DNA of 64,000 nucleotides from Siphlonurus alternatus (GCA_949825025.1 OX463787.1:17357707-17421706); one strand, 5' to 3'. Positions 19,613-31,440 are shown, numbered from the stretch's first letter. Numbers and translations are program-made. Notes: generated by a model not told the origin, from the letters alone.

Positions 19613-22600
19613 GCTACATTTCCAAAAGGTGGTGGAGCCCAACTCATGCATGGTCACGTGAACCACCAATATTTTGCCATGTTGATACTACTTCGGGCAA
19701 GAAGGGAGCAAGTTGAACTGAGAATGGCGCTAGAATTTGGACCTGGAGAAAAATTTGATGACATCTACTTACAGATTCTAGGGCCAGACAAGGTTACAAT
19801 TGATCATCACATCTACATGCAGCTGAAACACACCTCAACAAAAGGTGTGGTGTGTACATTAAATGACGTAAAAAAAGTTTTAGAAGACAAATCAACTGAA
19901 AAATTAAACAACTACGTGGCAAATCAGTGGAATTCACATTTTGTTTACTCTACGAACAAAATTTATTCCACTGTGTCTTCAGAACCCTCTACAAATACAT
20001 CATCACTGCTAACTGACGACATGCTGACTCCTGGCCCCCACGATCTTCTTAGAAAGTTAACAGGTGCCAACACTGTCTGTGGAATGAATATCCAGAACAA
20101 AAAGTGGAAGAGGGTTCTGAAAGAATTGTCAGAGCAATGTCGCGATATGTTAGTTAAGAACTTGAAATTTTCGTTAGGACATCCCGGAGTTGATGAACTG
20201 AAAGTTCTTGTAAACAAAGAGCTTAAAATTCTTTGCCCAGGTCTAAAAGAACAGAAAAAGAATTTGCATGCCAGAATGTTGGTCTGGATACAACGGAACC
20301 TGGAGTTGGGAGATTTCATCGATAATGCAAAGGTTGAAGATTTCATTGAAAAAGTTATCAAGGAAGACTCTATTTATACTGTTCCTAGCAAGCCCGTAAT
20401 TTTTTTTCATAAGAGACAACCTGAGCTAGAAAAAGCTGAAAGGACTCTTTCCGAAAGCAGAGGTCACTATCAAATTGACCTTACCATAACCGGCATTCCA
20501 GGCGTGGGCAAGACCCAACTTGCTCTGAAAATTGCACAAATCATGGAACAAAAGTTCCAACACATTCTGTGGATCCAAGCTGAAAATGAAGATAGTTTAA
20601 AACAATCATTTCGTAATCTGGCTGAAAAACTTAACATCATAGAACGAAACAGTAAGGACCCTAAACATGAATATATTGTTGAGAAAGTGTTTAGATTTTT
20701 TGGAAAAGAACACAACAAATGTATATTCATATATGACAATGCGGTAGATTCAGACAAACTGATGAAATATTTTCCACCTCCTCTCCCTAAAACACCGTCA
20801 ATTTACACCATCGTCACTTCACAGATAACTGACTGGGAAACGAATGAGCACTTACCACTAAAGTGTTTTACGTCGAAAGAAGCAGAAGGTTTCTTTGATG
20901 GAGTATGTTTACCTAAGGATGGGGCAAAAATTGCTAAGTCACTTGGGTATCTTCCATTAGCACTTTCAATTGCCCTGGCACTTGTCAAACATCAATTTCA
21001 GCTAGTGACAATCAAGAAAAATAAACATATATATTTGAAAAACTTTATATCAACACTTGAATCCAGCACACAAGAAGTGACAAATGCTGATCCAAAGAGT
21101 AAGAAAGTGAAAATTGAGTATCCCCAGCCAATCCGTGTAATGTGGGACATGGTCAAAACTAGCATTCAATCTGACAAAAAGTGTGGTAAAATAGCAATGA
21201 AAATTCTGAACATGATGGCTTTCATGGAACCAGAAAACATTCCGCTGTCCTTGTTCAAACATAACCTGGTTGGAAACGAAAATGATGTGCTTGAAGCTTT
21301 CTTGTTACTCAAATCACATTCCCTTATCAACTACAAAGGAGAAAATAATCGAAACAAAGACATAATAAAGGAAGAAGTGGAGGAAGAAGAGGAAAAATCG
21401 GAAGAGGAAGATTCGGAAAAGGAAGAATCAGAAAAGGAAGATTCGGAAAAGGAAGAATCGGTGGAGGAAGAATCAGAAGAAGATGAATCAGAAGAAGATG
21501 AATCAGAAGAAGAAGAATCAAAAAGAGAAGAAGATGAAGACATTGTGTCACTTCATAGAATTTTGCAAGATGTCACCAGACAAAATATCCAAGAAAATAA
21601 TAAAACCGGAGAGGTTCTCACAGAGCTGGCAAAATTATTGGAGCAGGATTTAATAAAAGATGAGTTTTTTCCAACCTTTCAAACAGATAATTGTGAATTC
21701 CATGCTATAACTGTATGGAATTACTTAAAAGATGACAAAAAAATTGTTCAGGAGTGCAGTCTCTTGGCTTTGACTCTACTTGGTTCCCCTTGGTTTTTAT
21801 ATAACATCATAATCCTAGAACCAAACATGAACACGTGGGAGAGCTATCTAGGCTGGGAGAGTGAACATTACCTGAAGCTGCTTCTGATGTATATTTCTGC
21901 AAATAAAGATATGGGAGATTTTGATGAGGCACTCCGCAAGTGTGAAGAAGTGGTCGAGAAGTTGTCTGTGAAACTTCAATCCCACCAGGCTTTTTACAAT
22001 ATTTTAAAGTATAAAGCCGGCTGCTTTTATATTCAAAATAAACTTGATGCAACTGAGATGGCTTGTCTTGACTTGTGGAATCATCTTGAAAAAAAACATG
22101 GAATGATGATGTACGTGCAGTACAGGGTTAATGTGCCCTTTCTTCTGGAGTGTGCAATGATGTTAAATATGCAAGGAAAAGATTGGTTATTGAAGTTGTG
22201 GCTCCATAAATTAAAATCATTAACAGATAAGGAAACAGCATTTAAAACTTACTCAAAAGATTTACTTTCATTGATATGGAAAGTAAACTCTAATATCGAA
22301 TATATGACACGTCAAAATCTATTCTCTAAAATATTTGATGCATTTTATATTCATTCAATTCGTCATCCTTGGAACATTTCCATGAAAGAACAAGATATTC
22401 CTTATAAATGTAGCAGTGAAAAGACACTGCTTGATCCACTTGACCAGTTGTATACAGCTCTCCAGTTGCCTTATAATGAGGACAATTTTTTCAATCTATA
22501 TGTGGATACGTATAAGTTGCAAGCACCCAGAGAAGAAGGTGAATTTCCTATATTTCTTACAAAGTGGTATGACAAGGTTGAGGAATTACCACTGAGGAAC

Positions 22601-22822
22601 AAAATAGAATCATCATTGTTATCTTCATCCATCAAAGTTCTCTGCTTTCTAATCATGTGTGTCGTTGTTGTCATTATCTTCATTATAAATAATAATGGAA
22701 CAGACTGGTACCACACAATAGGGTCAAAAGGTCAACCTCAAAAAATGTGGCACAGTTGGTTGTGTGTTAAAGTTCTTATCTGGATCTTCTACATGGCCTG
22801 TCGCTACACTCCAACTGCCTGA
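19613..22822 (+). CDS. STAND NTPase: nuclease-like domain + NB-ARC + TPR-like + C-terminal TM (copy 2)
   Basis: Intact paralogue of 8832-12041, same length, no frameshift. With 16578-16637 it encodes about 1089 aa. I see nine amino-acid differences from copy 1: C161G, N348S, L583F, C750Y, K756E, R878W, A911V, I1038V and R1056I, plus two synonymous changes. None falls in Walker A, Walker B, LPLA or the E/DD/QxK nuclease-like residues. Three (C750Y, K756E, R878W) lie in the helical sensor-like half and one in the membrane segment. AATAAA is at 23353. Both copies could be functional. Start choice and family assignment are as for copy 1. Confidence 0.85.
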   Translation, partial: ATFPKGGGAQLMHGHVNHQYFAMLILLRARREQVELRMALEFGPGEKFDDIYLQILGPDKVTIDHHIYMQLKHTSTKGVVCTLNDVKKVLEDKSTEKLNNYVANQWNSHFVYSTNKIYSTVSSEPSTNTSSLLTDDMLTPGPHDLLRKLTGANTVCGMNIQNKKWKRVLKELSEQCRDMLVKNLKFSLGHPGVDELKVLVNKELKILCPGLKEQKKNLHARMLVWIQRNLELGDFIDNAKVEDFIEKVIKEDSIYTVPSKPVIFFHKRQPELEKAERTLSESRGHYQIDLTITGIPGVGKTQLALKIAQIMEQKFQHILWIQAENEDSLKQSFRNLAEKLNIIERNSKDPKHEYIVEKVFRFFGKEHNKCIFIYDNAVDSDKLMKYFPPPLPKTPSIYTIVTSQITDWETNEHLPLKCFTSKEAEGFFDGVCLPKDGAKIAKSLGYLPLALSIALALVKHQFQLVTIKKNKHIYLKNFISTLESSTQEVTNADPKSKKVKIEYPQPIRVMWDMVKTSIQSDKKCGKIAMKILNMMAFMEPENIPLSLFKHNLVGNENDVLEAFLLLKSHSLINYKGENNRNKDIIKEEVEEEEEKSEEEDSEKEESEKEDSEKEESVEEESEEDESEEDESEEEESKREEDEDIVSLHRILQDVTRQNIQENNKTGEVLTELAKLLEQDLIKDEFFPTFQTDNCEFHAITVWNYLKDDKKIVQECSLLALTLLGSPWFLYNIIILEPNMNTWESYLGWESEHYLKLLLMYISANKDMGDFDEALRKCEEVVEKLSVKLQSHQAFYNILKYKAGCFYIQNKLDATEMACLDLWNHLEKKHGMMMYVQYRVNVPFLLECAMMLNMQGKDWLLKLWLHKLKSLTDKETAFKTYSKDLLSLIWKVNSNIEYMTRQNLFSKIFDAFYIHSIRHPWNISMKEQDIPYKCSSEKTLLDPLDQLYTALQLPYNEDNFFNLYVDTYKLQAPREEGEFPIFLTKWYDKVEELPLRNKIESSLLSSSIKVLCFLIMCVVVVIIFIINNNGTDWYHTIGSKGQPQKMWHSWLCVKVLIWIFYMACRYTPTA

Positions 22823-23352
22823 GTGCACGGGCTGCCCAGTATGTTGTGAACTATGAGTTAAACACTGTATAATGTACACAACAGCTGACGATGGTCACTA
22901 TGTTTTGTTAATGGCTGCCTTGACAATGACTCTGAAACTTTCTAGTACGTGTGTTAATCCCTTTAATATATTACGGAACTATATTATATTAGGCAGTACG
23001 TAACACAAGTTAGTTTGTGTAGACATGCAGATCACCACCTGCAATATATAAAGTAATATTTACGAGATTTTAGAGGACTCAAATAACTAGCTATTATATC
23101 CACTTTTCACTAAAAGGCGGCTTTTATTCTTCTTTAATGGCTTTTATGCTAGTTGAATTCTCGTGTATTTATTACTAACATGTACTGTATATAAGTGAAA
23201 TGTCATCTGTTTTAATTTTTAGGATGTTGAATAGTTGATGAAAGAAAATATTAATAGATATCTGTAAATTTTTGTACACAGTATTATGCATAAAATTGTA
23301 ATAATGAAATGTTTAGAAATCAATAATTTAATTTTTGTAAATGCCTTTTATA

Positions 23353-23358
23353 AATAAA
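23353..23358 (+). terminator. Polyadenylation signal AATAAA, STAND copy 2
   Basis: Counterpart of the signal at 12572, 531 nt after the stop. Confidence 0.5.
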
Positions 23359-23616
23359 TTTTTGTAATTAATCATTTGCTGGACTATTACTAATATGCAT
23401 TTTGCCTTTTTTTTTTTATAACATATCATATAACAATTATAAGAAATACAATTTCAATGTGATTTATTTTCCTCTTTTTAATTAATTGAGAATTTCAGTG
23501 CCTCTTTTTTGGCTCATAAATTGAAAGCTTGAATTATTTAATTAAAATTTCTGCCTTAAGCAAATTGATTCTAGGTTGCAGTGAAGGTTTTTTTTGGAGG
23601 AGTTGGGTGTTGAAGC

Positions 23617-23836
23617 AATGGAGTATTATAGCGACCTCATTTTTTGTTATTGCAGAAATGGATAGAGGGTGCAAAGTAGAGGACTTGCCGCAGCGTGACG
23701 TCACAAAATGGACTTGCAATAGTTTTTTTAAAAATTACTTCCAGAGCTGTAAAAAATTTGAAAAAATCAGGGTAGCATAACTTTGCACCCTCTATCCATT
23801 TCTGCAATAACAAATTTTGAGGTCGATACTCCATAT
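23617..23836. mobile_element. GAGGGTGC-family MITE with CRE (unit 2)
   Basis: Duplicate of 12836-13054 with intact inverted termini. Confidence 0.85.
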
Positions 23837-24296
23837 TCACACTTTTTTTTTAAAAAAAAAGACACAGTGAAACATTTTAACATCTGCTAAGAACAATCTA
23901 AACTTGTGTAGTAAACCCTTAATTAGCATTCAAACTAAGTATTTATCTAATTTTATCTTCTGTACTTCTGCTTAAATAAATTTTTGCTACAGAGTTTATC
24001 ATTTTATTTTAATCATCATTCTTTAATAACCACTTGGTCATTAGACCCCCCCCCCCCCATCCCTTCCTCATTAACGTTGTGGAAAAGTAACAAGTTCAAC
24101 TATAAAGATGTCTGGTTTTTAACACTAAATTTAAATCATGATTAATGTATTTTTATCATAATCAGAAATTTAAAAATAAATGATAAAAAATAAAATAAAT
24201 GTTTTATATCATGATCAGGATATACCCTGGTATATTTATTTTAAGGAAGTAGCAGAAAAACATCAACTCCATAGGTTGAAGAAAATTTAATTCTTT

Positions 24297-24693
24297 CTTA
24301 AGGGTTAGATAACAAGAACAATCGATTGTTTGTAGTCCCATTTGATGAACATGTAAACCTCAGCAACCTCATAATAATTCTGAATTTTTTTGCGAGACAG
24401 TTCTTGGCGCCAAAAAAATATAGAAAAAATTTCAAAACAATCGGACGATCCAATTTTTTAAAATTAATTTCTTAGTTTAGGTCTCCATGGGAAAGCCCTA
24501 TACTGAAAAGTTAAAAAATTCATTTAAAAAAATTGGATCGTCCGATTGTTTTGAAATTTTTTCCACATTTTTTTGTTGCCAAGAACTGTCTCTCAAGAAA
24601 AATTCAGAATTATTATGAGGTTAATCAAATTGCTAAGGTTTACATGTTAATCAAATGGGACTACAACAATCAATTGTTCGTGTTTCCTTAGGG
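24297..24693. mobile_element. Palindromic MITE (~397 bp)
   Basis: Arms cttaagggttagataacaag... and ...gtgtttccttaggga are inverted along almost their whole length. They include caatcggacgatccaatttt and its complement around a spacer with ctccatggga. It is related to 52825-53217, which has the same interior order. Confidence 0.85.
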
Positions 24694-24699
24694 ACGATG

Positions 24700-25480
24700 C
24701 TCTAAGTAAAAATTGAATTGACAAATTTAAAATTACTAAAAGTACAAATTCAAAATGTTAACTAAAAAAACCAACCACCATAACTCAAAATATAAACAAT
24801 GCAATATAAAAGCAACTCAAAATTCACACAAAACAAACAGGTAGTGGAAGGCATGCCAGCGGGTGGTATGCGATGACCCGAAATTGCGTAGCGTCGAAAA
24901 TCATATCGCCCAAAATAATCGATTGATGCAAGTAGCGGGATATTTTCCCGTTTAGACGTAGTTGCACTGCTCAACACTAGATGACAATATTCGCATTCAC
25001 TGGTTGATTTAAAGCTAAATTATTTTAAGAGTAAGAGCCGATCAGCGATCAGTGTTATGAGAACTTTCAGACAGGTTGCTGGTAGTATATATAGTTGGAC
25101 TTATGTGCTCTCATGCTATATTTTATTCGTGTAGTGCATTTTGTGATTTTTAATTAATTAGTAATATACACGTGCATGCACGCAGTTTTTGATTCTTTAA
25201 TTTAAGTGCTTAAATTAATGTACGTGTTTCAGACCTGCATGGCAATTAATAATTAAACTAATTTGCGTATAATTATTGCACGTGATATAGAAAGAAAATA
25301 ATTTCTTTAAATTTTCATATAAAATTATATAGTTCATTATATTTATATTAGAGCTATAGCATGCAGCATAAATTTAAATTATTTGGAGAGATTTATAAAT
25401 GATGTATAGTATAATAATATATCGTAATTAATTGAAATGGAACTTAAATTTATTTGCATGATATATTATAGCTTCCGCTA
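24700..25480. other. AT-rich intergenic DNA, no gene seen
   Basis: I find no credible exon, RNA gene or repeat. The minus-strand open frame at 24762-24977 lacks any recognisable feature. Confidence 0.5.
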
Positions 25481-25500
25481 ATAATTAAGAATATAATATA

Positions 25501-25894
25501 TACCCTTGTAAAAAGGAATTATACTTATTACAAATTTATAAAGTATAATTCCTATGCTTAATTCGCCTAATTTAGTATAATTTCTGAATGATTAATATAC
25601 TAAATTACAGATTAATTATACTAGTTATTATTTTATTATACTAAATTATAGAAAAGCATTTTTCCAAAGTAAAAAAAAAATAAGTGACATTATATTGAAC
25701 CCTATATGATTGCCTCAAAATGATTTAAAGAGGGATACTATTTCTATAATTTAGTATAATAAAATTAAACTAGTATAATTAATCATGTAATTTAGTATAT
25801 TAATCATTCAGAAATTATACTAAATTAGGCGAATTAAGCATAGGAATTATACTTTATTAATTTGTAATAAGTATAATTCCTTTTTACAAGGGTA
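25501..25894. mobile_element. TA-flanked palindromic MITE (~394 bp)
   Basis: Inverted termini taccc ttgtaaaaagg and cctttttacaagggta extend inward through aattatacttattacaaatt. Internal subrepeats of the form atttagtataat recur in both arms. TA flanks suggest Tc1/mariner mobilisation. Confidence 0.85.
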
Positions 25895-26208
25895 ATACAC
25901 TTCGATCATGCATGAATATACAATATATATAATACAATATACAATATATAATATTGTATTATATATAATATACATTCAAATAATATAAAATTAAATATTT
26001 TTTAATTGCTCCAATGCTCGATCGATCCAATTTTTAAAAGTTCTTTAATTTTTTATTTGTATATATTAAAATTGTTTTAAATTATAAATTGTATTATAGA
26101 CAACTTACATGAATTTATTTATTACAAAAAGAAGGTATCAAATTGTAATACCATTTTGATTTTTTTTAAATTTTTTTGATTCGCGGAATTAATTTTAAAT
26201 AATGCATG

Positions 26209-26209
<1 letters not shown>

Positions 26210-26289
<80 letters not shown>
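26210..26289. repeat. (TA)n microsatellite
   Basis: About 35 uninterrupted TA dinucleotides preceded by short TATG units. Confidence 0.95.
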
Positions 26290-26292
<3 letters not shown>

Positions 26293-26315
26293 CGGATTTT
26301 ATCTTTAAAATATTA

Positions 26316-26580
26316 CATGCCTCAAGTAAAAATAATGTATAGGAATAAGTATGGGACGTATAGGAAATAGTATGGGATTTGATAGAAAGAGGTAGGTAAA
26401 TGCATTGAGTATGTATAGGTATTGAATAGGCACGAAATTTTTGATAAAAATATGGTGTGGTCAGATGTATAGGCACCCCTTTATTTTATTTTGTGAGAAC
26501 TGTGACCACACTTTTACCTATACTATAAAATTATCAAAACTGTGCCTACACTTTTGCCTATACCATTGGATGGTGAAAAA
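26316..26580. repeat. Left copy of an inverted repeat pair (with 31940-32196)
   Basis: It begins catgcctcaagtaaaaa and contains many tatgggaa/tataggaa-type and ccatacttttgcctatacc-type words. The same words appear inverted at 31940-32196, which ends ttttttacttgaggcatg. The pair encloses 5.4 kb including the spliced unit at 28372-31710. Confidence 0.7.
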
Positions 26581-26639
26581 TTTTAAAGTCCAATATTGGA
26601 CTTAGAATAATTTTCTCTAGTATACATGGTACTTAATTA

Positions 26640-27970
26640 CCCAGCTAACACATAATTTCTGGCCGTGGTTTGGCCAAAGGTGGGCTTGCCCGCTTGGCCC
26701 ACGGAGGGCTGCCTCGCCTGGCCCCACCACTTTTTGGTCATCGGGTTGTCGTTGGGGCCCAGGTGGGCTGCCCCATGCAGGAGCGTGAATATTTGGCCAT
26801 GCTTTTGCTTACATATAATTTAATATTAGATAATTATATAATTTTGCAATATTATTGTTATTTCAGTAGTTATTATAATTTGCTTTGTGTATATGTACTT
26901 AACTTTATTTTGCGTTTATAGGTCGAGTTTCTGTTTGTGTCATAGAATTTTGTCAGGTCTATTTTACTTTCATTTCTTCAGGACATAGGTTTTCGTTATG
27001 GTTGCGTCAGGTTTGATTAAGAATTATATTAAATATTTCTTGATTAAGGTTATTTTAAAACTATATTAAGTAAAACTCAGGATTGTAAAATTAACTTGAA
27101 GGTGCGCTGTGACGATGCTCTCTCTCCACTTCTTTAAGTACAACTGAGTGGTTGAAAAATGGCTGCTATTGAATTCCGTTATCAGAAGCACCAACCTAAC
27201 CAAAATTTCACTGTATACGTAACCTAATTTTACTTAATGAACTACGCAATTTGTTCGATTTTCTTTTAATATTAATCTTAGAAATGTCCTGAAATGTTAT
27301 TTTAAATATATTTTTTTACTACATAACGGGATTTTAAGGACAACTTTGTTACAAAATTTAAGTGTAATTCCGCGCTGCAGTTGGCATCTCTCAAACTCAG
27401 ACGCGACTCAGACGGCTCTTCGAAAAATGGCAGCGTACTCACAAAACTTTTTATTTTCCTTTCTTCATTCGTAATATATATTCTTTACATATTTTCTAAA
27501 TATTTACATTAAATAAGTATAAATTACTTATTTACGTATTTCACATAAAACAATCAAGTTGTGCGAAATTTTATAATAATTAAATATAGTTAGAAAAAAT
27601 TAAAATAATTAATTAATAAATTAATTTAAATTTTTTAATTTTATTGTTTATAATAATTAAATAATAATACTTAAAAAAAAAAAAAAAAAAACGAAGAAAA
27701 AAAATTAAAGTTTGTCAGGAAAATTTTTGAAAATTCTAAGTCCCAAAGTTATTGCATGCCATATGGGGGCAAAAACCGTGCCCCATACGGCATGCCCAAG
27801 TGCTCGGGCTACCCAAAAGTCTCCCCAACTCGGCCCGCAAGTGGCAGCCTACACGCCGCTGCCGGGAAGCGGGCCGACGTTCGGCAGACTGTGGGCTGCC
27901 AGTTGACCGACGCTTGCCCACAGTGCCCACCTTGGGCCTGCCACTGGCCAGGCAAAGTGTGTTAGCTGGG
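26640..27970. mobile_element. TA-flanked transposon with GC-rich ends (1331 bp)
   Basis: The termini are ta|cccagctaacaca and tgtgttagctggg|ta, a perfect inverted repeat with TA target duplication. About 150-200 bp at each end is GC-rich (ggccca, tgggctgcc, gtgggctgcc words), while the 0.95-kb core is strongly AT-rich. I see no transposase, so it is non-autonomous. GC-rich relatives with the end gtgttagctggga occur at 59400-60085. Confidence 0.8.
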
Positions 27971-28371
27971 TAATGTTTAATTGGTATAATTTTTTTGAAT
28001 TAGTAAATAAAACATAATTTAATTTATCCCATGCCTTTTGCAACTAATTTAATTATATATTTAATTGCGAGAATAATAAAATCGTATGTTTATTTATCAT
28101 TTGTTATGTCAAATTTTTATATATCGTTTTCTGTAATTATAATTGTTATTTTTTTTTTTTTTTTATTTTTTTTTTTTTTATTTACATATAATTTCGATCG
28201 ATTTAATGAATAGTCCGCAACTCAAAATCTTTCTTATTTTTTAGTTGTTTTCTACCACTTCATATGTTCCGCGCCCCGCGAGTTGAATTTTTTTTCCCTG
28301 TCTTGTGATTGGCTACAGATGCGTCAGCTGTTTATTTGTTATTGTAACGCTCTCAAAGAGAAAGTTTTGAG

Positions 28372-28458
28372 ATGGCGTCTGTTCTTCAATTTGTCGTGAA
28401 TTTCTGTCTATTTATGAGAAAAGAAATGCTAAAAACTGCATTCTGGCTCGTTATATCG
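28372..28458 (+). other. Candidate exon 1 of a small spliced transcription unit
   Basis: A GC-balanced stretch with ATG at 28372 leads to the donor tatatcg|gtaagtt. Read from this ATG, the joined transcript stops five codons into exon 2. Exon 1 would then give a 33-codon upstream open frame or be leader. Short frames on either side make exon structure the main evidence. Confidence 0.45.
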
Positions 28459-28542
28459 GTAAGTTACTAATTCATACTTCATATTATATTGTTTTGAGTA
28501 TTCATGGGACACATTATAATTTCATTTTTTCAATCATTTCAG

Positions 28543-29276
28543 GTGTCTCCTGGATGATGATGTCAACTACGGCCAAACTGCATGGCATGCATACAGCTTC
28601 AGCGAGTGGAGCTTTGCTCACATAAACGGTAAGTCTATATGCATATAGGATCTTGTTCTTTGTTATTAATGTATCAAAGACGATTATGTGCTTGTTGTAT
28701 ATTGACTCGCATGTTTACTGTATGCATATTATAACACATTGCATCATACATTACATAATTTGTACTGTACAGTGCACAGCCCAGTTTTGGATTTTAGCTC
28801 TCTTTTGGTTCCGAACTGCTTTTAGGCTCTTTATAGGCAAAAAAAGTTAAAAAAGAAAATTGTTTCTTATTTTTTTTTCATGTCCCACCACACAAATTTT
28901 TTTTTTACTCAAGAGATGCTCTGATATGGAACTAAAATTATGGATAAACTCAATTGCTACATTCTATTGAACATGTTAATATTTTTTCAAAATTTTAAGA
29001 ACCCTAAATATGGCAGATAAAAATTGTTAAAAGTGCGAAATGTCTTAAGGGGATCCGTTACTGGGCTACGTGGTGTACGTGCAGACAAATTTAACATTTC
29101 TACTGGTTTGATACATTATTGTAATTACAATAACCCTATCCAATCTTGCAGGTTGCACCTTGGCGTGAGGATGGTGAAGCGGATGTTGCAGCTGGAAGAG
29201 AGGCGAGAGATGCGGGGTGAGATCAAAGAGGGCAGCTACGCCTCCTTGCAGGACCTCATCGTAGTCATAAAGAATG
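28543..29276 (+). CDS. Candidate exons 2-3 with a 58-codon small open frame (unknown)
   Basis: Exon 2 is 28543-28628 (acceptor catttcag, donor acg|gtaagt) and exon 3 is 29152-29276 (acceptor cttgcag, donor aatg|gtgagt). An open frame from ATG 28582 crosses the junction and ends at TGA 31576-31578, two codons into exon 4, giving about 58 aa. It is Arg/Glu/Lys-rich (for example KRMLQLEERREMRGEIKEG). I recognise no domain. The locus could instead be a long non-coding RNA. Other frames in exons 2 and 4 are also open for short stretches, so the coding frame is not secure. Confidence 0.35.
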
Positions 29277-29299
29277 GTGAGTACCAGACACAAACTTTT

Positions 29300-31440
29300 G
29301 TTTTCACTATTTACTGTAAGTTATTATGGCAGTGTTTCTCGGAGGGTGTTCCTTGATCAAGTAGTACTGACTCGTCGCTACATTATAAAACCAACATGGT
29401 TGCCATTTAACGTAAACTGCTACCAGACACAAATTAACTTGCATTTCAGTACGTTATTATGGCAAAATATCTCGGAGGCTGTTTCTTTGTTACATACTGA
29501 CTAGTCGCTACTAAATTCAGACAAGATGGCTGCCATTTAGCGGAACTTCCAACTAGACACAAACACACTTGCATTTCAGTAAGTTATGATGGCAAAGTGT
29601 CTCGGAGGCTCTTCCTCGGTTAAGTACTGACTTGTCGCTACTAAATTCAGACAAGATGGCTGCCATTTAGCGGAACTTTCAACTAGACACAAACACACTT
29701 GCATTTCAGTACGTTATCATGGCAAAGTGTCTCGGAGGCTCTTCCTTTGTTAAGTAGTGACTTGTCTCTACTAAATTTAACATGATGGCTGCCATTTAGC
29801 GGAACTTTCAATTAGACACAAACTCACTTCCATTTCAGTACGTTATGATGGCAAAGCGTCTCGGAGGCAGTTTCTTTGTTACGTACTGACTAATCGCTAC
29901 TAAATTTAGACAAGATGGCTGCCATTTAGCGGAACCTTCAACTTGACACAAACTCACTTGCATTTCAGTACGTTATGATGGCAAAGTGTCTCGGAGGCAG
30001 TTTCTTTGTTACGTACTGACTTGTCGCTACTTAATTTAACAAGATGGCTGCCATTTAGCGGAACTTTCAACTAGACACAAACTCACTTCCATTTCAGTAC
30101 GTTATGATGGCAAAGTGTCTCGGAGGCAGTTTCTTTGTTACGTACTGACTTGTCGCTACTAAATTTAACAAGATGGCTGCCATTTAGCGGAACTTTCAAC
30201 TAGACACAAACTCACTTCCATTTCAGTACGTTATGATGGCAAAGTGTCTCGGAGGCAGTTTCTTTGTTATACTTACTGACTTGTCGCTACTAAATTTAAC
30301 AAGATGGCTGCCATTTAGCGGAACTTTCAACTAGACACAAACTCACTTCCATTTCAGTACGTTATGATGGCAAAGTGTCTCGGAGGCAGTTTCTTTGTTA
30401 CGTACTGACTTGTCGCTACTAAATTTAGACAAGATGGCTGCCATTTAGCGGAACCTTCAACTTGACACAAACTCACTTGCATTTCAGTACGTTATGATGG
30501 CAAAGTGTCTCGGAGGCAGTTTCTTTGTTACGTACTGGCTTGTCGCTACTAAATTTAACAAGATGGCTGCCATTTAGCGGAACTTTCAACTAGACACACA
30601 CTCACTTCCATTTCAGTACGTTATGATGGCAAAGTGTCTCGGAGGCAGTTTCTTTGTTACGTACTGACTTGTCGCTACTAAATTTAACAAGATGGCTGCC
30701 ATTTAGCGGAACTTTCAACTAGACACAAACTCACTTCCATTTCAGTACGTTATGATGGCAAAGTGTCTCGGAGGCAGTTTCTTTGTTACGTACTGACTAG
30801 TCGCTATTAAATTTAGACAAGATGGCTGCCACTTGGCGGAACCTTCAACTTGACACAAACTCACTTGCATTTCAGTACGTTATGATGGCAAAGTGTCTCG
30901 GAGGCAGTTTCTTTGTTACGTACTGACTAGTCGCTATTAAATTTAGACAAGATGGCTGCCATTCAGCTTAACCTTCAACTAGACACAAACTCACTTGCAT
31001 TTTAGTACGTTATGATGGCAAAGTGTCTCGGAGGCAGTTTCTTTGTTACGTACTGACTAGTCGCTCCATTATAAAACTAACATGGCTGCCATTTAAAGTA
31101 AACTGCTACCAGACACAAACTTGCTTGTATTTTTAGTACATTATCATGGCAATGTATCTCTGAATTTGTTAGTTGGTCAAGTATTGACTCATCGTTGAAT
31201 TTTGTAAACAAAATGGCTGCCATTTAAAGCAACCTGCTACCAGACACAAACTGACTTGTATTTTCAGCACGTTATCATGGCAATGTCTCCCGGAGACTGT
31301 TTCTTGGTCAACTTCTGACTCGGGAGTTGTCGCTACATCATGAACCAAGATGGCTGCCTTGTAACAAATACTATTACCGCACAAAACTAAATTGTGTCCT
31401 CAGTTTGTTATGGTAGAAATGTGTCCCTGAGGCTAATTCT
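29300..31440. repeat. Tandem array of ~130-bp units, ~17 copies, intronic
   Basis: Units begin near cagtacgttatgatggcaa and recur at about 29446, 29577, 29708, 29836, 29966, 30095 and so on to about 31398, with a 129-131 bp period. Central units are nearly identical and outer units are diverged. Fifteen units carry ATGGCTGCC, most as AAGATGGCTGCCAT (YY1/PHO core on both strands). Each also carries an acceptor-like catttcag. The array fills the last intron of the unit at 28372-31710. Confidence 0.95.

Larger units (their letters stand above)
13443..24225. repeat. Tandem duplication, unit 2 (10.78 kb)
   Basis: This is the second copy of 2562-13442. It is about 98 bp shorter, mostly because a CATA microsatellite shrank from about 90 bp to about 17 bp, with smaller homopolymer changes. 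In unit 2 the MITE ending near 17494 keeps its right terminus (gaggttgatactct). In unit 1 the same terminus is replaced by a T-rich run, so unit 2 is ancestral at that site. Confidence 0.95.

Noticed and set aside
29300..31440. CRISPR-like regular repeats
   Set aside because: Repeats are ~130 bp and contiguous with no unique spacers, and the setting is a eukaryotic intron. It is a satellite-type array.
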